Notes under the pieces: model-generated | Told to the model about the DNA's origin: nothing | The model's database searches: none | Seen by the model: the letters and a program-made list of their open reading frames with translations, nothing else | Made by a program: the position numbers and the translations under genes | Shown: positions 7,573 through 16,406 of the stretch, piece after piece | Layout: each line of letters opens with the position of its first letter | How positions within the stretch are numbered: position 1 is the stretch's first letter | Assembly (NCBI GenBank): GCA_030005635.1 | Contig: JARUHP010000017.1 | Location: 22,688 to 86,687 of the forward strand | Length of the DNA stretch: 64,000 nucleotides | DNA from: Deltaproteobacteria bacterium IMCC39146 | GTDB taxonomy: Bacteria; Desulfobacterota; Desulfuromonadia; Desulfuromonadales; BM103 | Reading direction: 5' to 3'

Positions 7573-7884
7573 ATGGCTGTTGTTGAAATCAGTGTTGCTC
7601 CTCTTGGTACCGCGACCCCTGGTGTTTCCAGTTATGTGGCTGCCTGTGTCGAGCTTGTGACAGCCTCCGGCCTGGTTTACCAGCTGACACCTATGGGAAC
7701 GGTCATTCAAGGTGATATTGATGAGATCTTCGTCCTCTTGCGTAAAATGCATGAAGTCCCTTTTGGACAAGGTGCCGTGCGAGTTTCGACACTCATCAAA
7801 ATTGACGATCGTCGTGACCTGGGGAGTCATGACTTGCAAGGTAAGATTGATTCTGTTCTGGATAAACTGAAAAGCGACTCCTGA
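7573..7884 (+). CDS. MTH1187-family thiamine-binding protein (DUF77)
   Basis: A small 103-residue protein starting MAVVEISVAPLGT and matching the DUF77/MTH1187 ferredoxin-like fold. Family members form tetramers that bind thiamine or related compounds; their cellular job is not settled. Landmarks are the conserved first strand, SSYVAACVELV, YQLTPMGTVIQGD and EIFVLLRKMHEVPFGQGAVRVST. AGAAGGAG at 7559-7566 fixes the ATG at 7573 as the start rather than in-frame codons farther upstream. No TPP riboswitch or thiamine genes are visible around it. The gene sits between the secretin-like gene and tRNA-Cys. Confidence 0.88.
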   Translation: MAVVEISVAPLGTATPGVSSYVAACVELVTASGLVYQLTPMGTVIQGDIDEIFVLLRKMHEVPFGQGAVRVSTLIKIDDRRDLGSHDLQGKIDSVLDKLKSDS

Positions 7885-7908
7885 TCTTCTGAAATAAGGA
7901 ATTTGAGC

Positions 7909-7937
7909 TTGACACGTTACGTGCCCTTTGGTATTCA
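7909..7937 (+). promoter_or_regulatory. Sigma-70-type promoter for tRNA-Cys
   Basis: TTGACA (7909-7914) and TATTCA (7932-7937) with a 17-base spacer, 18 bases ahead of tRNA-Cys. Confidence 0.7.
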
Positions 7938-7955
7938 AGACACTCTTTTTTTGAT

Positions 7956-8029
7956 GGCTCCGTCGCCAAGTGGTAAGGCAGAGGTCTGCAAAATCTCCAT
8001 CACCAGTTCGAATCTGGTCGGAGCCTCCA
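7956..8029 (+). tRNA. tRNA-Cys (anticodon GCA)
   Basis: Acceptor GGCTCCG/CGGAGCC, anticodon loop CTGCAAA giving GCA, T-loop TTCGAAT, discriminator T and encoded CCA. Confidence 0.97.
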
Positions 8030-8036
8030 AAATCAA

Positions 8037-8072
8037 CAGGTCAGTCGCTTTGCGGCTGGCCTGTTTTGTTTT
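8037..8072 (+). terminator. Rho-independent terminator of tRNA-Cys
   Basis: 12-bp stem CAGGTCAGTCGC/GCGGCTGGCCTG (with G-T pairs), loop TTT, tail TTTTGTTTT. Confidence 0.85.
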
Positions 8073-8082
8073 CGGCTAATTT

Positions 8083-8907
8083 ATGGGCACCTTCAGTATT
8101 GCGACCATAGTCCTCTTCGTTGTTCTGGGTAGTCTGGCAGGTTTCCTGGCCGGTCTCCTTGGTATTGGCGGTGGCATTATCCTCGTGCCCCTATTTCTGT
8201 GGGCCTTTGATGTCTCGGGCTTCGCTGCGGAGATTATCGTTCATACGGCTTTTGGTACAAGTCTCGCCATTATTATCCCAACGGCACTCAGCAGCACCTT
8301 TGGCCATCGTAAGCGTGGCAATGTCGAATGGTACCAGGTTGGAATTCTTTGCCTGGGTGGAGCTCTTGGCGCGCTCAGTGGCGCCTGGCTGGCATCAATG
8401 CTCAGCGGTGAATGGCTTAAAGGCCTGTTTGGTGTGATGCAGATTCTGGTTGCCGTCCAACTCCTGATTTTTAACCCGCGGCTGCCACCGGAACGAAGAG
8501 ATCAGGTCTCACGTTGGGCCCTGGCACTGGTTGGCTTTGCCGGTGGCGTCTTCAGCTCTTTTTTCGGTGTTGGTGGTGGTGTTATTGCCGTACCCTTAAT
8601 GGTGATCGCTTTGAGTTTCCCGATTCACCTTGCGGTAGGCAACTCGAGCGCCTTAATTGTTGTGTCTTCTCTGTTTGGTGCCCTGTCGTACATGTTCCAT
8701 GGCTGGGAGTCCAATCTGTTACCTCCATTCTCCCTTGGCTATGTCAATTGCCTGGTTCTAGCCCTGGTCGCGCCCTTTACGATTGGAATGGCGCGTATCG
8801 GCGTCCGTGTTGCCAATCGCGCAACCCATGATAAACTTCTCAGGGTCTTCGCCGGCCTGTTGGTCCTGGTTGGTTTGCGCATGATCTATCGTGCCTGGTT
8901 TGTGTAA
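8083..8907 (+). CDS. TauE/SafE-family membrane transporter
   Basis: A polytopic membrane protein of 274 residues from the TauE/SafE family (COG0730), whose members export sulfite, sulfonates or other organic anions. It has the two-fold family repeat: GLLGIGGGIILVPLFLW in the first half and FFGVGGGVIAVPLMVIAL in the second, each opening a bundle of three to four membrane helices. The substrate cannot be told from sequence. Start ATG 8083 lies directly after the tRNA-Cys terminator and lacks a clear Shine-Dalgarno site. The Memo-family gene follows within about 20 bases and is probably co-transcribed. Confidence 0.9.
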   Translation: MGTFSIATIVLFVVLGSLAGFLAGLLGIGGGIILVPLFLWAFDVSGFAAEIIVHTAFGTSLAIIIPTALSSTFGHRKRGNVEWYQVGILCLGGALGALSGAWLASMLSGEWLKGLFGVMQILVAVQLLIFNPRLPPERRDQVSRWALALVGFAGGVFSSFFGVGGGVIAVPLMVIALSFPIHLAVGNSSALIVVSSLFGALSYMFHGWESNLLPPFSLGYVNCLVLALVAPFTIGMARIGVRVANRATHDKLLRVFAGLLVLVGLRMIYRAWFV

Positions 8908-8927
8908 CCTCTTTGTCGGAAAAACTT

Positions 8928-9728
8928 ATGTTACGTACAGCTGTTGTTGCAGGACAATTTTACTCTGGAAACAAAAAACGGCTTCAGAGTGATGTCAAAT
9001 CTCTGATGGTGGCCGCGACGCCGGAAACCTCCATCGCGGTGATGTCACCCCATGCTGGTTATGTTTACTCTGGAGCCGTGGCCGGCAAAACCTTTTCACA
9101 CGTGAAAATCCCAAAAGAAGTCATTATCCTCGGGCCCAATCATCACGGTCATGGCCATGCGGCTGCGGTCTACGCACATGGCGCCTGGGAGACTCCCCTC
9201 GGCAAAGTGGAGATCGCTTCAGACCTGGCCGAGCGTTTATTGGCAGAAGGCCCTATGACCGCTGATGATTACACGGCTCACATGGATGAACATTCTCTCG
9301 AGGTGCAAGTTCCTTTCCTGCAATACCTGTCTCCCAATGTGCGGATTGTTCCCCTTTGCATTGGCCGTATGCCCCTGGACACACTTCTGGCCCTTGGCGA
9401 TGGCCTGGCACGCGTCATTTCCTCTTGTGACGAATCGCCACTGATTGTTGCCAGCACCGATATGACTCATTATGAAGCGGGAGAGATTGCTCGTCAGAAG
9501 GATTCCCTTGCGCTGGACAGGGTTTTGGCTCTGGACCCTGAAGGGCTTTACGAGGTCGTACACGAGAACAACATCACCATGTGCGGTGTCTTGCCGACAG
9601 TCGTTATGCTCAGGGCTGCGCTGGCACTGGGTGCTACGCAAGCAGAGTTGGTTGCCTACAGTAATTCCGGAGATGTGACCGGAGACCAGTCTTCAGTTGT
9701 CGGCTATGCCGGCGTACGTGTTTTTTGA
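8928..9728 (+). CDS. amrB: Memo-family protein (AmmeMemoRadiSam system protein B)
   Basis: A 266-residue Memo-like protein, structurally related to class III extradiol dioxygenases. Landmarks are the start LRTAVVAGQFYSG, MSPHAGYVYSGAVAG, ILGPNHHGHG, HMDEHSLEVQVPFLQ, VASTDMTHYE and the end SSVVGYAGVRVF. The histidines of HAGY, NHH and DEHS correspond to the metal-site region. In many bacteria this protein forms the AmmeMemoRadiSam set with an AMMECR1 protein and a radical-SAM protein; neither partner is in the window. The frame is open from a TTG at 8913, but homologues begin at the ATG 8928. The biochemical role is unknown. Confidence 0.9.
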   Translation: MLRTAVVAGQFYSGNKKRLQSDVKSLMVAATPETSIAVMSPHAGYVYSGAVAGKTFSHVKIPKEVIILGPNHHGHGHAAAVYAHGAWETPLGKVEIASDLAERLLAEGPMTADDYTAHMDEHSLEVQVPFLQYLSPNVRIVPLCIGRMPLDTLLALGDGLARVISSCDESPLIVASTDMTHYEAGEIARQKDSLALDRVLALDPEGLYEVVHENNITMCGVLPTVVMLRAALALGATQAELVAYSNSGDVTGDQSSVVGYAGVRVF

Positions 9729-9828
9729 ATGTCGTGACAGGCTTGCCACTCACCATGAATTCCGGTATAAAGCGGGTCACTGATTGTGATCCCTGTTTGT
9801 TTGTGCTGCTAAAAATTTGCAAAACTTA

Positions 9829-10108
9829 TTTAACGCAAAGACGCAAAGGTTAAAGACAAAGGACGCAAAGTAACCTTAATGGTTTAGACTTACCCAGAAA
9901 ATGTTTTTAACAAAGAGTCACTGAGTTCACAGAGACAATCAAGCCCTCTCGGCGTTCCTCTGGTCCCTCCGTGGCTCTAGAGAAGAGAGTGGGTGGGTGC
10001 AATAAGTAGCTCCTTAAACAAACCAATCTTCGAAGGTTAAGTTCAGCTTTCTTCTTCAAGCTTTTCTTTGCGTCTTTCCCCTTTTTACTTAGCGTCTTTG
10101 CGTTAAAT
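9829..10108. repeat. Dispersed inverted-repeat element, AACGC/CAAAG family (copy 2)
   Basis: The left end TTTAACGCAAAGACGCAAAG (9829-9848) and the right end GCGTCTTTGCGTTAAA (10092-10107) are inverted complements, about 280 bases apart. The interior repeats CGCAAAG/CTTTGCG words and has a CACAGAGACA...CCTCCGTGG-type segment. No protein can be supported, so the whole 9729-10125 gap is gene-free. It ends 18 bases before gltX and may carry or disturb its promoter. Confidence 0.75.
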
Positions 10109-10125
10109 TTTCTTCTGGAGTTTTC

Positions 10126-11520
10126 ATGTCTGATTTGAGAGTTCGTTTTGCCCCGAGTCCAACTGGTTTCCTGCACATTGGTGGCGCCCGGACGGCCCTG
10201 TTTAATTATCTGCTGGCTAAGAAAGAGCAGGGCACCTTTGTCCTGAGGATTGAGGATACTGATGTGGAGAGATCTACCCAGGAATCAGTCGATGCGATCT
10301 TGCAGGCTATGGACTGGCTGGGGCTCAGTTACGATGAAGGCCCTTTCTACCAGTCGGAACGTTACGATCTCTACAAGAGTAAGGTTTCTGACCTGCTCAA
10401 CAAAGGGCTGGCTTATCGTTGTTACTGCAGCGCTGACAAGCTAAACGCCAAACGTGAAGCCGCAATGAAGGCTGGCGGTAAGCCGCGCTACGACGGCACT
10501 TGCCGTGAGCGTACTGATCAACCTGAATCTCCCTTTGTTATTCGTTTTAAAACGCCTCTTGATGGCAATACTGCTTTTGTCGACCGTATCAAGGGCACGA
10601 TATCGGTTGAAAACGATGAGCTTGATGATCTGATTATCCAGCGCACCGATGGCAACCCGACCTATAACTTTGTGGTGGTGATCGATGATGCCGAGATGGG
10701 TATCAACCTGGTTATTCGTGGTGATGATCATGTCAACAACACGGTACGCCAGATTCCCATGTACAAAGCTCTTGGCTACGAAGTCCCCGAGTTTGCCCAT
10801 GTGCCGATGATCCTGGGGTCAGACAAGAAACGTCTCTCCAAGCGTCATGGTGCGACCTCTGTTATGGCTTACAGGGAGATGGGCTTTCTTCCGGAGGCTA
10901 TGGTTAACTACCTGGTACGCCTCGGCTGGTCGTGCGGTGATGAAGAGATCTTCTCAATGGACGATCTGATCGAAAAGTTCAGCCTTGAAAGCGTTGGCCG
11001 CTCAGCGGGAGTTTTTAATCCGGACAAGCTGTTGTGGCTGAATGAACATTACATCAAGACCGGTGATCCCCAGCGTCTTGCAGGTTTGGTTGCAGAACTG
11101 CTCGAAGGGCAGGGCGTTGATATTGAAAACGGCCCGGACATGGCCGCTGTCGTTAAAACCCTCCAGGAGCGTGCCAAGACGCTGGTAGAGATGGCAGAGG
11201 GTGCGCGTTTTTATTTTGAGGCCCCTGAAACTTATGATGAAGCCGCCGCTGCAAAATTTCTCAATGAAGAGAAGCGTGCAGTGCTGGAACTTCTGATAAA
11301 ACACCTGGGCGCATTGATGAATTTCACTCTTGAAGATGTTGAGTCTGCCTTTAAGTCGCTGATGGAAGAAAGTGGCTTAAAACTGGGTAAAATAGGGCCT
11401 ACAGTTCGCGTTGCATTGACCGGCGGCACTGTCAGTCCGAGCATTTATGAAGTTGTCTCCGTGCTTGGTCAGGACGTTGTTTTAGCTCGATTAAAAAAGG
11501 CACTTGCATCTCTCGGCTGA
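10126..11520 (+). CDS. gltX: Glutamyl-tRNA synthetase
   Basis: Class I aminoacyl-tRNA synthetase charging tRNA-Glu, 464 residues, the usual bacterial length. The HIGH-type motif appears in [19 protein letters not shown] (about residues 5-23) and the KMSKS-type motif in [13 protein letters not shown] (about 232-244). Cysteines of the zinc-binding insertion lie at CYCSADK and GTCRE (about 98-128). The C-terminal helical anticodon-binding part is complete. Start ATG 10126 has CTGGAG eight bases upstream. It lies just before the tRNA-Gln/tRNA-Glu pair, so the enzyme and its substrate tRNA are neighbours. Whether the enzyme also charges tRNA-Gln for the amidotransferase route cannot be told from sequence. 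Confidence 0.97.
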   Translation: MSDLRVRFAPSPTGFLHIGGARTALFNYLLAKKEQGTFVLRIEDTDVERSTQESVDAILQAMDWLGLSYDEGPFYQSERYDLYKSKVSDLLNKGLAYRCYCSADKLNAKREAAMKAGGKPRYDGTCRERTDQPESPFVIRFKTPLDGNTAFVDRIKGTISVENDELDDLIIQRTDGNPTYNFVVVIDDAEMGINLVIRGDDHVNNTVRQIPMYKALGYEVPEFAHVPMILGSDKKRLSKRHGATSVMAYREMGFLPEAMVNYLVRLGWSCGDEEIFSMDDLIEKFSLESVGRSAGVFNPDKLLWLNEHYIKTGDPQRLAGLVAELLEGQGVDIENGPDMAAVVKTLQERAKTLVEMAEGARFYFEAPETYDEAAAAKFLNEEKRAVLELLIKHLGALMNFTLEDVESAFKSLMEESGLKLGKIGPTVRVALTGGTVSPSIYEVVSVLGQDVVLARLKKALASLG

Positions 11521-11598
11521 TATCTATATTATGCGTTTTCTGTTGGCGAAAAAAGCTTGACTCGCCTTGCCGATTTTGTTAAAAACCACATCCTGTTA

Positions 11599-11673
11599 TG
11601 GGGTGTCGCCAAGCGGTAAGGCAACGGGTTCTGATCCCGTCATTCGGGGGTTCAAATCCTCCCACCCCAGCCA
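11599..11673 (+). tRNA. tRNA-Gln (anticodon CTG)
   Basis: Acceptor TGGGGTG/CACCCCA, anticodon loop TTCTGAT giving CTG, T-loop TTCAAAT, discriminator G, encoded CCA. TTGACT at 11557-11562 with an A/T-rich -10 around 11579-11584 is a possible promoter. It is probably co-transcribed with tRNA-Glu 46 bases downstream. Confidence 0.95.
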
Positions 11674-11719
11674 AAGATTCAACAGGGGAACATTTTCCCC
11701 GTGAGAGCATAGTTTATAT

Positions 11720-11797
11720 GCGCTCTTCGTCTAGCCTGGTCTAGGACACCGCCCTTTCACGGCGGCGACAGGGGTTCGAATCCCCTAGGGCGTACCA
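11720..11797 (+). tRNA. tRNA-Glu (anticodon TTC)
   Basis: Anticodon loop CTTTCAC giving TTC, T-arm AGGGG-TTCGAAT-CCCCT, discriminator A, encoded CCA. The acceptor stem GCGCTCT/AGGGCGT contains two wobble pairs, G1-U72 and U5-G68, where glutamate tRNAs of model bacteria have Watson-Crick pairs. It shares a transcript and terminator with tRNA-Gln. Confidence 0.95.
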
Positions 11798-11805
11798 TTC
11801 AGGAA

Positions 11806-11842
11806 CCCCGTAGCTCTTTTGAGCTGCGGGGTTTTTGTTTTT
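11806..11842 (+). terminator. Rho-independent terminator of the tRNA-Gln/Glu unit
   Basis: 11-bp stem CCCCGTAGCTC/GAGCTGCGGGG (one G-T pair), TTTT loop, tail TTTTTGTTTTT. Confidence 0.92.
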
Positions 11843-11978
11843 CAGCTTGGTGATTCCTGATCTTTGTCCTGACTCTTGGTTTCTTAAATCCTGATTGACC
11901 TGCACCAGTCTCTCTAGTAAAACTTACCGAGCTTATAGATATCTAAGAGTTATCAGACCTTTCTGCAGGAGCCATATT

Positions 11979-12938
11979 TTGACTGACCTCGATAGAAACA
12001 ATCTCAATCCACAGCAATTTGTTTTTTGGCTGCCGCCTGAAGGCTGCACAATCCATGTCGGGCCCGAGCAACAGCCTGTTGCGTTGCCGCAGGTTCCGTT
12101 GCCTATCAAGATTGCAGATATGGAAGCATTGGCAGAGGGTGAGAATGGGCCTGGCGACAACGCGATAGGAGAGGGCGTTTATGATTATCTCCGTCAATTC
12201 CCAGAGTGCCTTAACAACCAGGACTATGCCGAGCTTCTTCGCGATGGATATTCGCACTTTATCGCTGACCTGGCAGCTCATGTTGTTATGCTTGATAAAA
12301 AAGAAGTTGAGCCTGCTTATGTTTTTCGTAAGCTCACCTATCTCAAGATTTTACGCCTCCTGGAGCCTGACAATGCCGGTCTCGTGTGGCAACTGGCGCA
12401 TGGTTTTTACGCTCTGGCGTTAACCTTTACTGAGCTACCTCAAGTACGACGCAATTTGCTTGATGCTATGCGCTTTGGTCAGAATCTGTTAAAACTTAAA
12501 CCTGTAGACCCCGCGGCACTCAGCTTGCTGGCAGACATTGATATCCTGTTCGGTGATTATCCGACCGCAGTCAATCGCCTGCGAAAGCTGTTGGCTCTCC
12601 TTACTGATGAAGCAACGCTCACAAAGATAAATGCGCGTCTGAAGAGATGTGTCGAAGTTGGTTTTCCAGATCACCCGTTAATGGATGATCTGGAGTGTAT
12701 CGGTCATGCGATGCAACTTTACTCCTCAGAAGATTATATTTTAGCGACAGAGCTGCTGGAGCGTCTGGAAGAAGACGCTTATTTCATGTCTGAGCTTAAA
12801 TCGGCAGATTTTCTCTGCCTGTTGGGCATGTGTCGTCTCAAAAGGGAAGATCGCTCTGGAGCCTTTGATGCCTTAAATCAGGCTCTTGAAATGGACCCGG
12901 AACACGATCAGGCCAGAGCCGTGCTTGAGTCCACTTAA
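11979..12938 (+). CDS. TPR-containing protein of unknown function
   Basis: About 319 residues, predicted soluble and helical. The N-terminal part has a proline-rich stretch (EQQPVALPQVPLPIKI). The C-terminal two thirds look like degenerate tetratricopeptide repeats; the last is the clearest (LLGMCRLKREDRSGAFDALNQALEMDPEHDQA). The start is decided by the ribosome-binding site: CAGGAG at 11966-11971 stands seven bases before TTG 11979 (LTDLDRN), whereas the upstream TTG at 11895 has none. It could scaffold a protein complex; nothing ties it to a pathway. It stands alone after the tRNA terminator. Confidence 0.7.
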   Translation: MTDLDRNNLNPQQFVFWLPPEGCTIHVGPEQQPVALPQVPLPIKIADMEALAEGENGPGDNAIGEGVYDYLRQFPECLNNQDYAELLRDGYSHFIADLAAHVVMLDKKEVEPAYVFRKLTYLKILRLLEPDNAGLVWQLAHGFYALALTFTELPQVRRNLLDAMRFGQNLLKLKPVDPAALSLLADIDILFGDYPTAVNRLRKLLALLTDEATLTKINARLKRCVEVGFPDHPLMDDLECIGHAMQLYSSEDYILATELLERLEEDAYFMSELKSADFLCLLGMCRLKREDRSGAFDALNQALEMDPEHDQARAVLEST

Positions 12939-13005
12939 GGATCAAGTCTCTAGGCTGCTGTTAAGGTAGATGATGAATGCTTAGATCGTAAGGGGTTGAG
13001 TTATT

Positions 13006-13137
13006 ATGCAAAATGTTGGCTTAGGCGATGTCATTTTTATTATCCTGATCCTTGGTGTTGTTCATGGCATCATGCATCTTGTCTCCTTGAGTCGGAATAG
13101 AAATTCTTCATCTAAGGATGACCCTGAGCCTTCGTAA
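13006..13137 (+). CDS. Small single-span membrane protein
   Basis: A 43-codon frame starting MQNVGLGDVIFIILILGVVHGIM (ATG 13006) and ending TAA. One hydrophobic helix (about residues 8-25) is followed by a polar tail rich in Ser, Asn and Asp. AAGGGG at 12990-12995 lies about ten bases before the ATG. I do not recognise a family. It fills the gap between the TPR gene and the aromatic-repeat protein gene. Support comes from the ribosome-binding site and the clean membrane-segment composition only. Confidence 0.5.
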   Translation: MQNVGLGDVIFIILILGVVHGIMHLVSLSRNRNSSSKDDPEPS

Positions 13138-13247
13138 TTGATGCCTTCCTGTCCTTAGATAATGTTCTCTAGTTGTTGTTCATCCTCTTGCCTCGTGCTA
13201 TGATCGGCCAATTCTTATAGCTTGCAACCAACTACCTGGTTTTATAA

Positions 13248-14687
13248 ATGAAACAAGGCTTCTCATTTCTTTTAATGTTCACCATTTTATGGTGTGCATC
13301 GTCCGCTTTGGCATACGATGCCACCCTGTCCACACTGTGGCCATTATGGGATTATCGTGCTTCTGAGGCTGCCGACTATAAAAGTACCCACCTGCTTGGC
13401 CCGTTACTAAAATATGAAACCAAAGGGTTCGAAACGGACTATGCGTTACGGCCACTCTTTTATCGGGCTGTTGACGATGATGGTGTCTCTGAGACTGACG
13501 TCCTTTATCCAATTTTTGGTCACAAAAGAGAGCAGGACTCCAGTAGCTTTCATATCCTGCGCCTGTTTAATTATGATTATGGTGGCCCAGAATCGGGTAG
13601 CCGCAACCGTTCTTACCTTTTCCCTTTTCTTTTCTCTGGTGAAGAAGACCAGGGCAAGTACAGGGCTTTCTTCCCTATCCACGGAACACTTTATAACTGG
13701 TTTGGTCGCGATCGCATATCCTTCACCCTTTTCCCTCTCTATGGTCGTACCGAACGCAAGGGCACACGTATTGATAATGTCCTTTGGCCTTTTTTCGCGC
13801 GAATCACGGGAGAGCATGAATCTGGCTTCAAAGCCTGGCCAATCCATGGTCAGAGTCAGAAAGAAGGCGTCTATTGCAAAAAGTTTTTCCTCTGGCCGAT
13901 CTTCTTTTCAGAATCACTCAGGCTGAATACCGATAATCCGCAAGAGGTGCGCGCTGCCTGGCCTTTCTATATCAGCAAGGACTCCCCGGAGAGATCTTCT
14001 CGGACAATTCTGTGGCCTTTCTTTTCAAAAGTAGAAAACCGTGAAAAAGATTACGTGTCCTGGAATGCTCCCTGGCCCCTGGTGCGTGTGACCAAGGGTG
14101 ATAAATATCATGGCCTGAAAATATTGCCATTTTATTCAGACGAAACCATGGATGTTAAAAGGCAGAGATGGTATCTTTGGCCGCTCTATAAAATAGAAGA
14201 GATGAATTCAGAACTGATAATGCGACGACGAGATCGCGTCCTTTTCTTCCTGTACTCCGATGTGAGGGAAGTTAGGTATGAAACGGGCGACTCCTTGCGC
14301 CGAATCGACTTCTGGCCGTTCTTCGGCTATAAGAGTGCCAATGGTGTGAGCCATCTGCACGTGCTGTCGCTGGTTGAACCGTTTTTTCCCAATAACCAGT
14401 CGATCGAAAGACTCTGGTCGCCATTGTGGCGGGTTTATCAACAGAAATGGGATCAACAGGGTAATCGCGTTGTCAGCTTGCTCTGGAATCTTTACTGGAG
14501 TGAGAAGCAGGGGGATCGTCTTGCCTGGGAGCTCTTTCCTGTTGTTGAGTACCGCAAAGAGTCACAACTTGAAAGTGATATAACCTTCCTTAAAGGGTTG
14601 GTTCGTTATCGCAAAGGCCTGGACGGCAAGCAGCTCAATCTCTTTTATCTACCCTGGGGCATCCACTGGGGCCGTGCTGCAGGATGA
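13248..14687 (+). CDS. Exported protein with Trp-Pro-Phe/Leu repeats, upstream of the Mla-type genes
   Basis: 479 residues with a signal peptide (about 1-22, ending ALA). The mature part repeats a short aromatic module at 20-50-residue intervals (LWPLWDY, LYPIFGH, LFPLYGR, LWPFFAR, AWPIHG, LWPIFF, AWPFY, LWPFFS, LWPLYKI, FWPFFGY, LWSPLWR). Intervals are charged or polar. The pattern would suit alternating beta strands, as in a porin-like barrel or extended beta sheet, but no family is recognised with certainty. The gene precedes mlaE by about 50 bases in the same direction. An outer-membrane partner of the lipid transporter is therefore plausible but unproven. Confidence 0.7.
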   Translation: MKQGFSFLLMFTILWCASSALAYDATLSTLWPLWDYRASEAADYKSTHLLGPLLKYETKGFETDYALRPLFYRAVDDDGVSETDVLYPIFGHKREQDSSSFHILRLFNYDYGGPESGSRNRSYLFPFLFSGEEDQGKYRAFFPIHGTLYNWFGRDRISFTLFPLYGRTERKGTRIDNVLWPFFARITGEHESGFKAWPIHGQSQKEGVYCKKFFLWPIFFSESLRLNTDNPQEVRAAWPFYISKDSPERSSRTILWPFFSKVENREKDYVSWNAPWPLVRVTKGDKYHGLKILPFYSDETMDVKRQRWYLWPLYKIEEMNSELIMRRRDRVLFFLYSDVREVRYETGDSLRRIDFWPFFGYKSANGVSHLHVLSLVEPFFPNNQSIERLWSPLWRVYQQKWDQQGNRVVSLLWNLYWSEKQGDRLAWELFPVVEYRKESQLESDITFLKGLVRYRKGLDGKQLNLFYLPWGIHWGRAAG

Positions 14688-14739
14688 GACCCTTAGCTTT
14701 TTGGCCTGTTGGTAATTATCGAGCAAAGAGACGCATTTA

Positions 14740-15513
14740 ATGCAAATTCTAAAGCCCATAGGAAATAGTGTTCTTTACGTAGGGCAGACAGTCGGTGAGA
14801 TGATCGCTCTTTTGTGCGAGATGCTCTACTTCTTCAAGGAAGCGCCCCGCAACCTGACCAGCATCTTCCGTCAGATGAGTATTGTCGGTATTGAGACTTT
14901 GCCGATTGCGATGCTGGTCGCTCTCTTTGTCGGTATGGTCCTGTCAGTGCAGACAGGTTCTGAGCTTGCGCTTTACGGTACGCAAGAGGCAATCGGCGCC
15001 ATTGTCGGCCTCTCCATGGTTAAGGAGCTTGGTCCGGTGATGACCAGCCTCCTGGTTGCCGGACGCGTTGGCTCGTCGATGGCCGCTGAGATCGGCGCAA
15101 TGCAGGTTTATGAAGAGATTGACGCACTCAAGACCCTGGAAATCAACCCGGTGCGTTATCTGGCCATGCCGCGGTTGATTGCCTGCCTTTTCGCTGTCCC
15201 TGCCCTAGTTGCTTTTGCCATGGTTGTCGGTATCATCGGGGGTGGGATTGTCGCTGAGGTTAACCCGAAAATTGATGTCCCCTTTAATGTTTATTACGAG
15301 AACATGACGCGTGCGATTAACTATAAAGATATTGTCAAAGGTCTCTTTAAAGCAATGGTCTTCGGTGGCATTATCGCTCACGTCGGGTGTTATGTTGGAT
15401 TCAAAGCGAGTGGTGGCGCCAGGGGGATCGGCGAGTCGACGACTCGATCCGTTGTCCTCTCCTTTCTGTTAATCATGATCGCCAACTACCTTCTGACACG
15501 TTTCATGATTTAA
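14740..15513 (+). CDS. mlaE: MlaE-family ABC transporter permease
   Basis: Inner-membrane permease of 257 residues in the MlaE/YrbE family, which moves phospholipids between the inner membrane and MCE proteins. Family features are a leading amphipathic helix, a middle segment MVKELGPVMTSLLVAGRVGS, and SMAAEIGAMQVYEEIDALKTL, which contacts the ATPase. The last membrane helices contain FGGIIAHVGCYVGFKASGGARG. Length and spacing are normal. It is followed after 13 bases by the ATPase gene and then the MCE gene, the usual core order E-F-D. No mlaC or mlaB is seen downstream; instead a periplasmic binding protein follows the MCE gene. Confidence 0.93.
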   Translation: MQILKPIGNSVLYVGQTVGEMIALLCEMLYFFKEAPRNLTSIFRQMSIVGIETLPIAMLVALFVGMVLSVQTGSELALYGTQEAIGAIVGLSMVKELGPVMTSLLVAGRVGSSMAAEIGAMQVYEEIDALKTLEINPVRYLAMPRLIACLFAVPALVAFAMVVGIIGGGIVAEVNPKIDVPFNVYYENMTRAINYKDIVKGLFKAMVFGGIIAHVGCYVGFKASGGARGIGESTTRSVVLSFLLIMIANYLLTRFMI

Positions 15514-15526
15514 GGACCCAGATTCT

Positions 15527-16405
15527 ATGTTCTCTGACGACAAATCAAATGGTGGGAATTTTTTAGGAAACTTCTGGGCCAAGGTGGCCCACGGCTTCTC
15601 TCCCGCCATTATAGAAGGCGAAACCTGCCAGATCTACCATGAGGGTTCAAATGGCGTCAGTATAGAAATCGAAAAGCTGAACAAATCCTTTGGTGACCAT
15701 CATGTCCTTAAGGATATCGATCTGTCGATCAAACCGGGTGAAACATTCTCGATTATCGGCCCTTCCGGTACCGGTAAAAGCCTGTTGCTTAAACATATCG
15801 TTAAACTGATTGAAGCTGACTCTGGCCGGATTATCATCAACGGTCATGATATTGAAGATCCTGAGGTGAGAAATGGTTCCAGTGATTTTCGATACAGTAT
15901 GGTCTTTCAGTCCTCGGCGCTTTTTAACTCATTGACCGTTGGTGAGAACGTCGGCCTCTGGCTGCGTGAGAAGCGCATCTGTCCCGAGGTTCGTATCCGG
16001 CGTATTATTCAGGAAAAGTTGCGCCTGGTAGGGCTAGAGGGGAAAGAGGAGTTGCGCACCTCAGAGCTTTCCGGTGGGATGAAGAAAAGGGTGGCCATTG
16101 CGCGGTCGCTGGCCATGAATCCTGACTTGATCCTTTATGATGAGCCCACCGCCGAGTTGGACCCGGTGACTTCGGACGAATTGGCGCGGGTCATCATGTC
16201 ACTTAAGGACAAGGTCAAGCTGACGACTATCATTGTCAGTCATGACCTTAACTTTGCGCTCTATCTCTCCAACCGCGTTGCCATGATGCACGATGGTGAA
16301 ATCATCGCTCTTGGCACACCAGAAGAGATCAAGAAGAGCCAGAATCCGATCGTACGAAATTTTATCTATACAACGACCAAAGGTATTCAGGGAGAAGGGG
16401 ATTAG
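15527..16405 (+). CDS. mlaF: MlaF-family ABC transporter ATP-binding protein
   Basis: 292-residue ATPase of the MCE lipid transporter. Walker A is GPSGTGKS (about residues 78-85), followed by the Q-loop region VFQSSALFNS, signature LSGGMKKR, Walker B LILYDEPTAELDP and the switch histidine in VSHDL. An N-terminal extension of about 45 residues precedes the ABC domain (which begins VSIEIEKLNKSFGDHH) and is longer than in the E. coli protein. ATG 15527 follows mlaE closely, and the MCE gene starts one base after this stop. It powers phospholipid movement through the MlaE dimer; direction cannot be told from sequence. Confidence 0.94.
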   Translation: MFSDDKSNGGNFLGNFWAKVAHGFSPAIIEGETCQIYHEGSNGVSIEIEKLNKSFGDHHVLKDIDLSIKPGETFSIIGPSGTGKSLLLKHIVKLIEADSGRIIINGHDIEDPEVRNGSSDFRYSMVFQSSALFNSLTVGENVGLWLREKRICPEVRIRRIIQEKLRLVGLEGKEELRTSELSGGMKKRVAIARSLAMNPDLILYDEPTAELDPVTSDELARVIMSLKDKVKLTTIIVSHDLNFALYLSNRVAMMHDGEIIALGTPEEIKKSQNPIVRNFIYTTTKGIQGEGD

Positions 16406-16406
16406 T

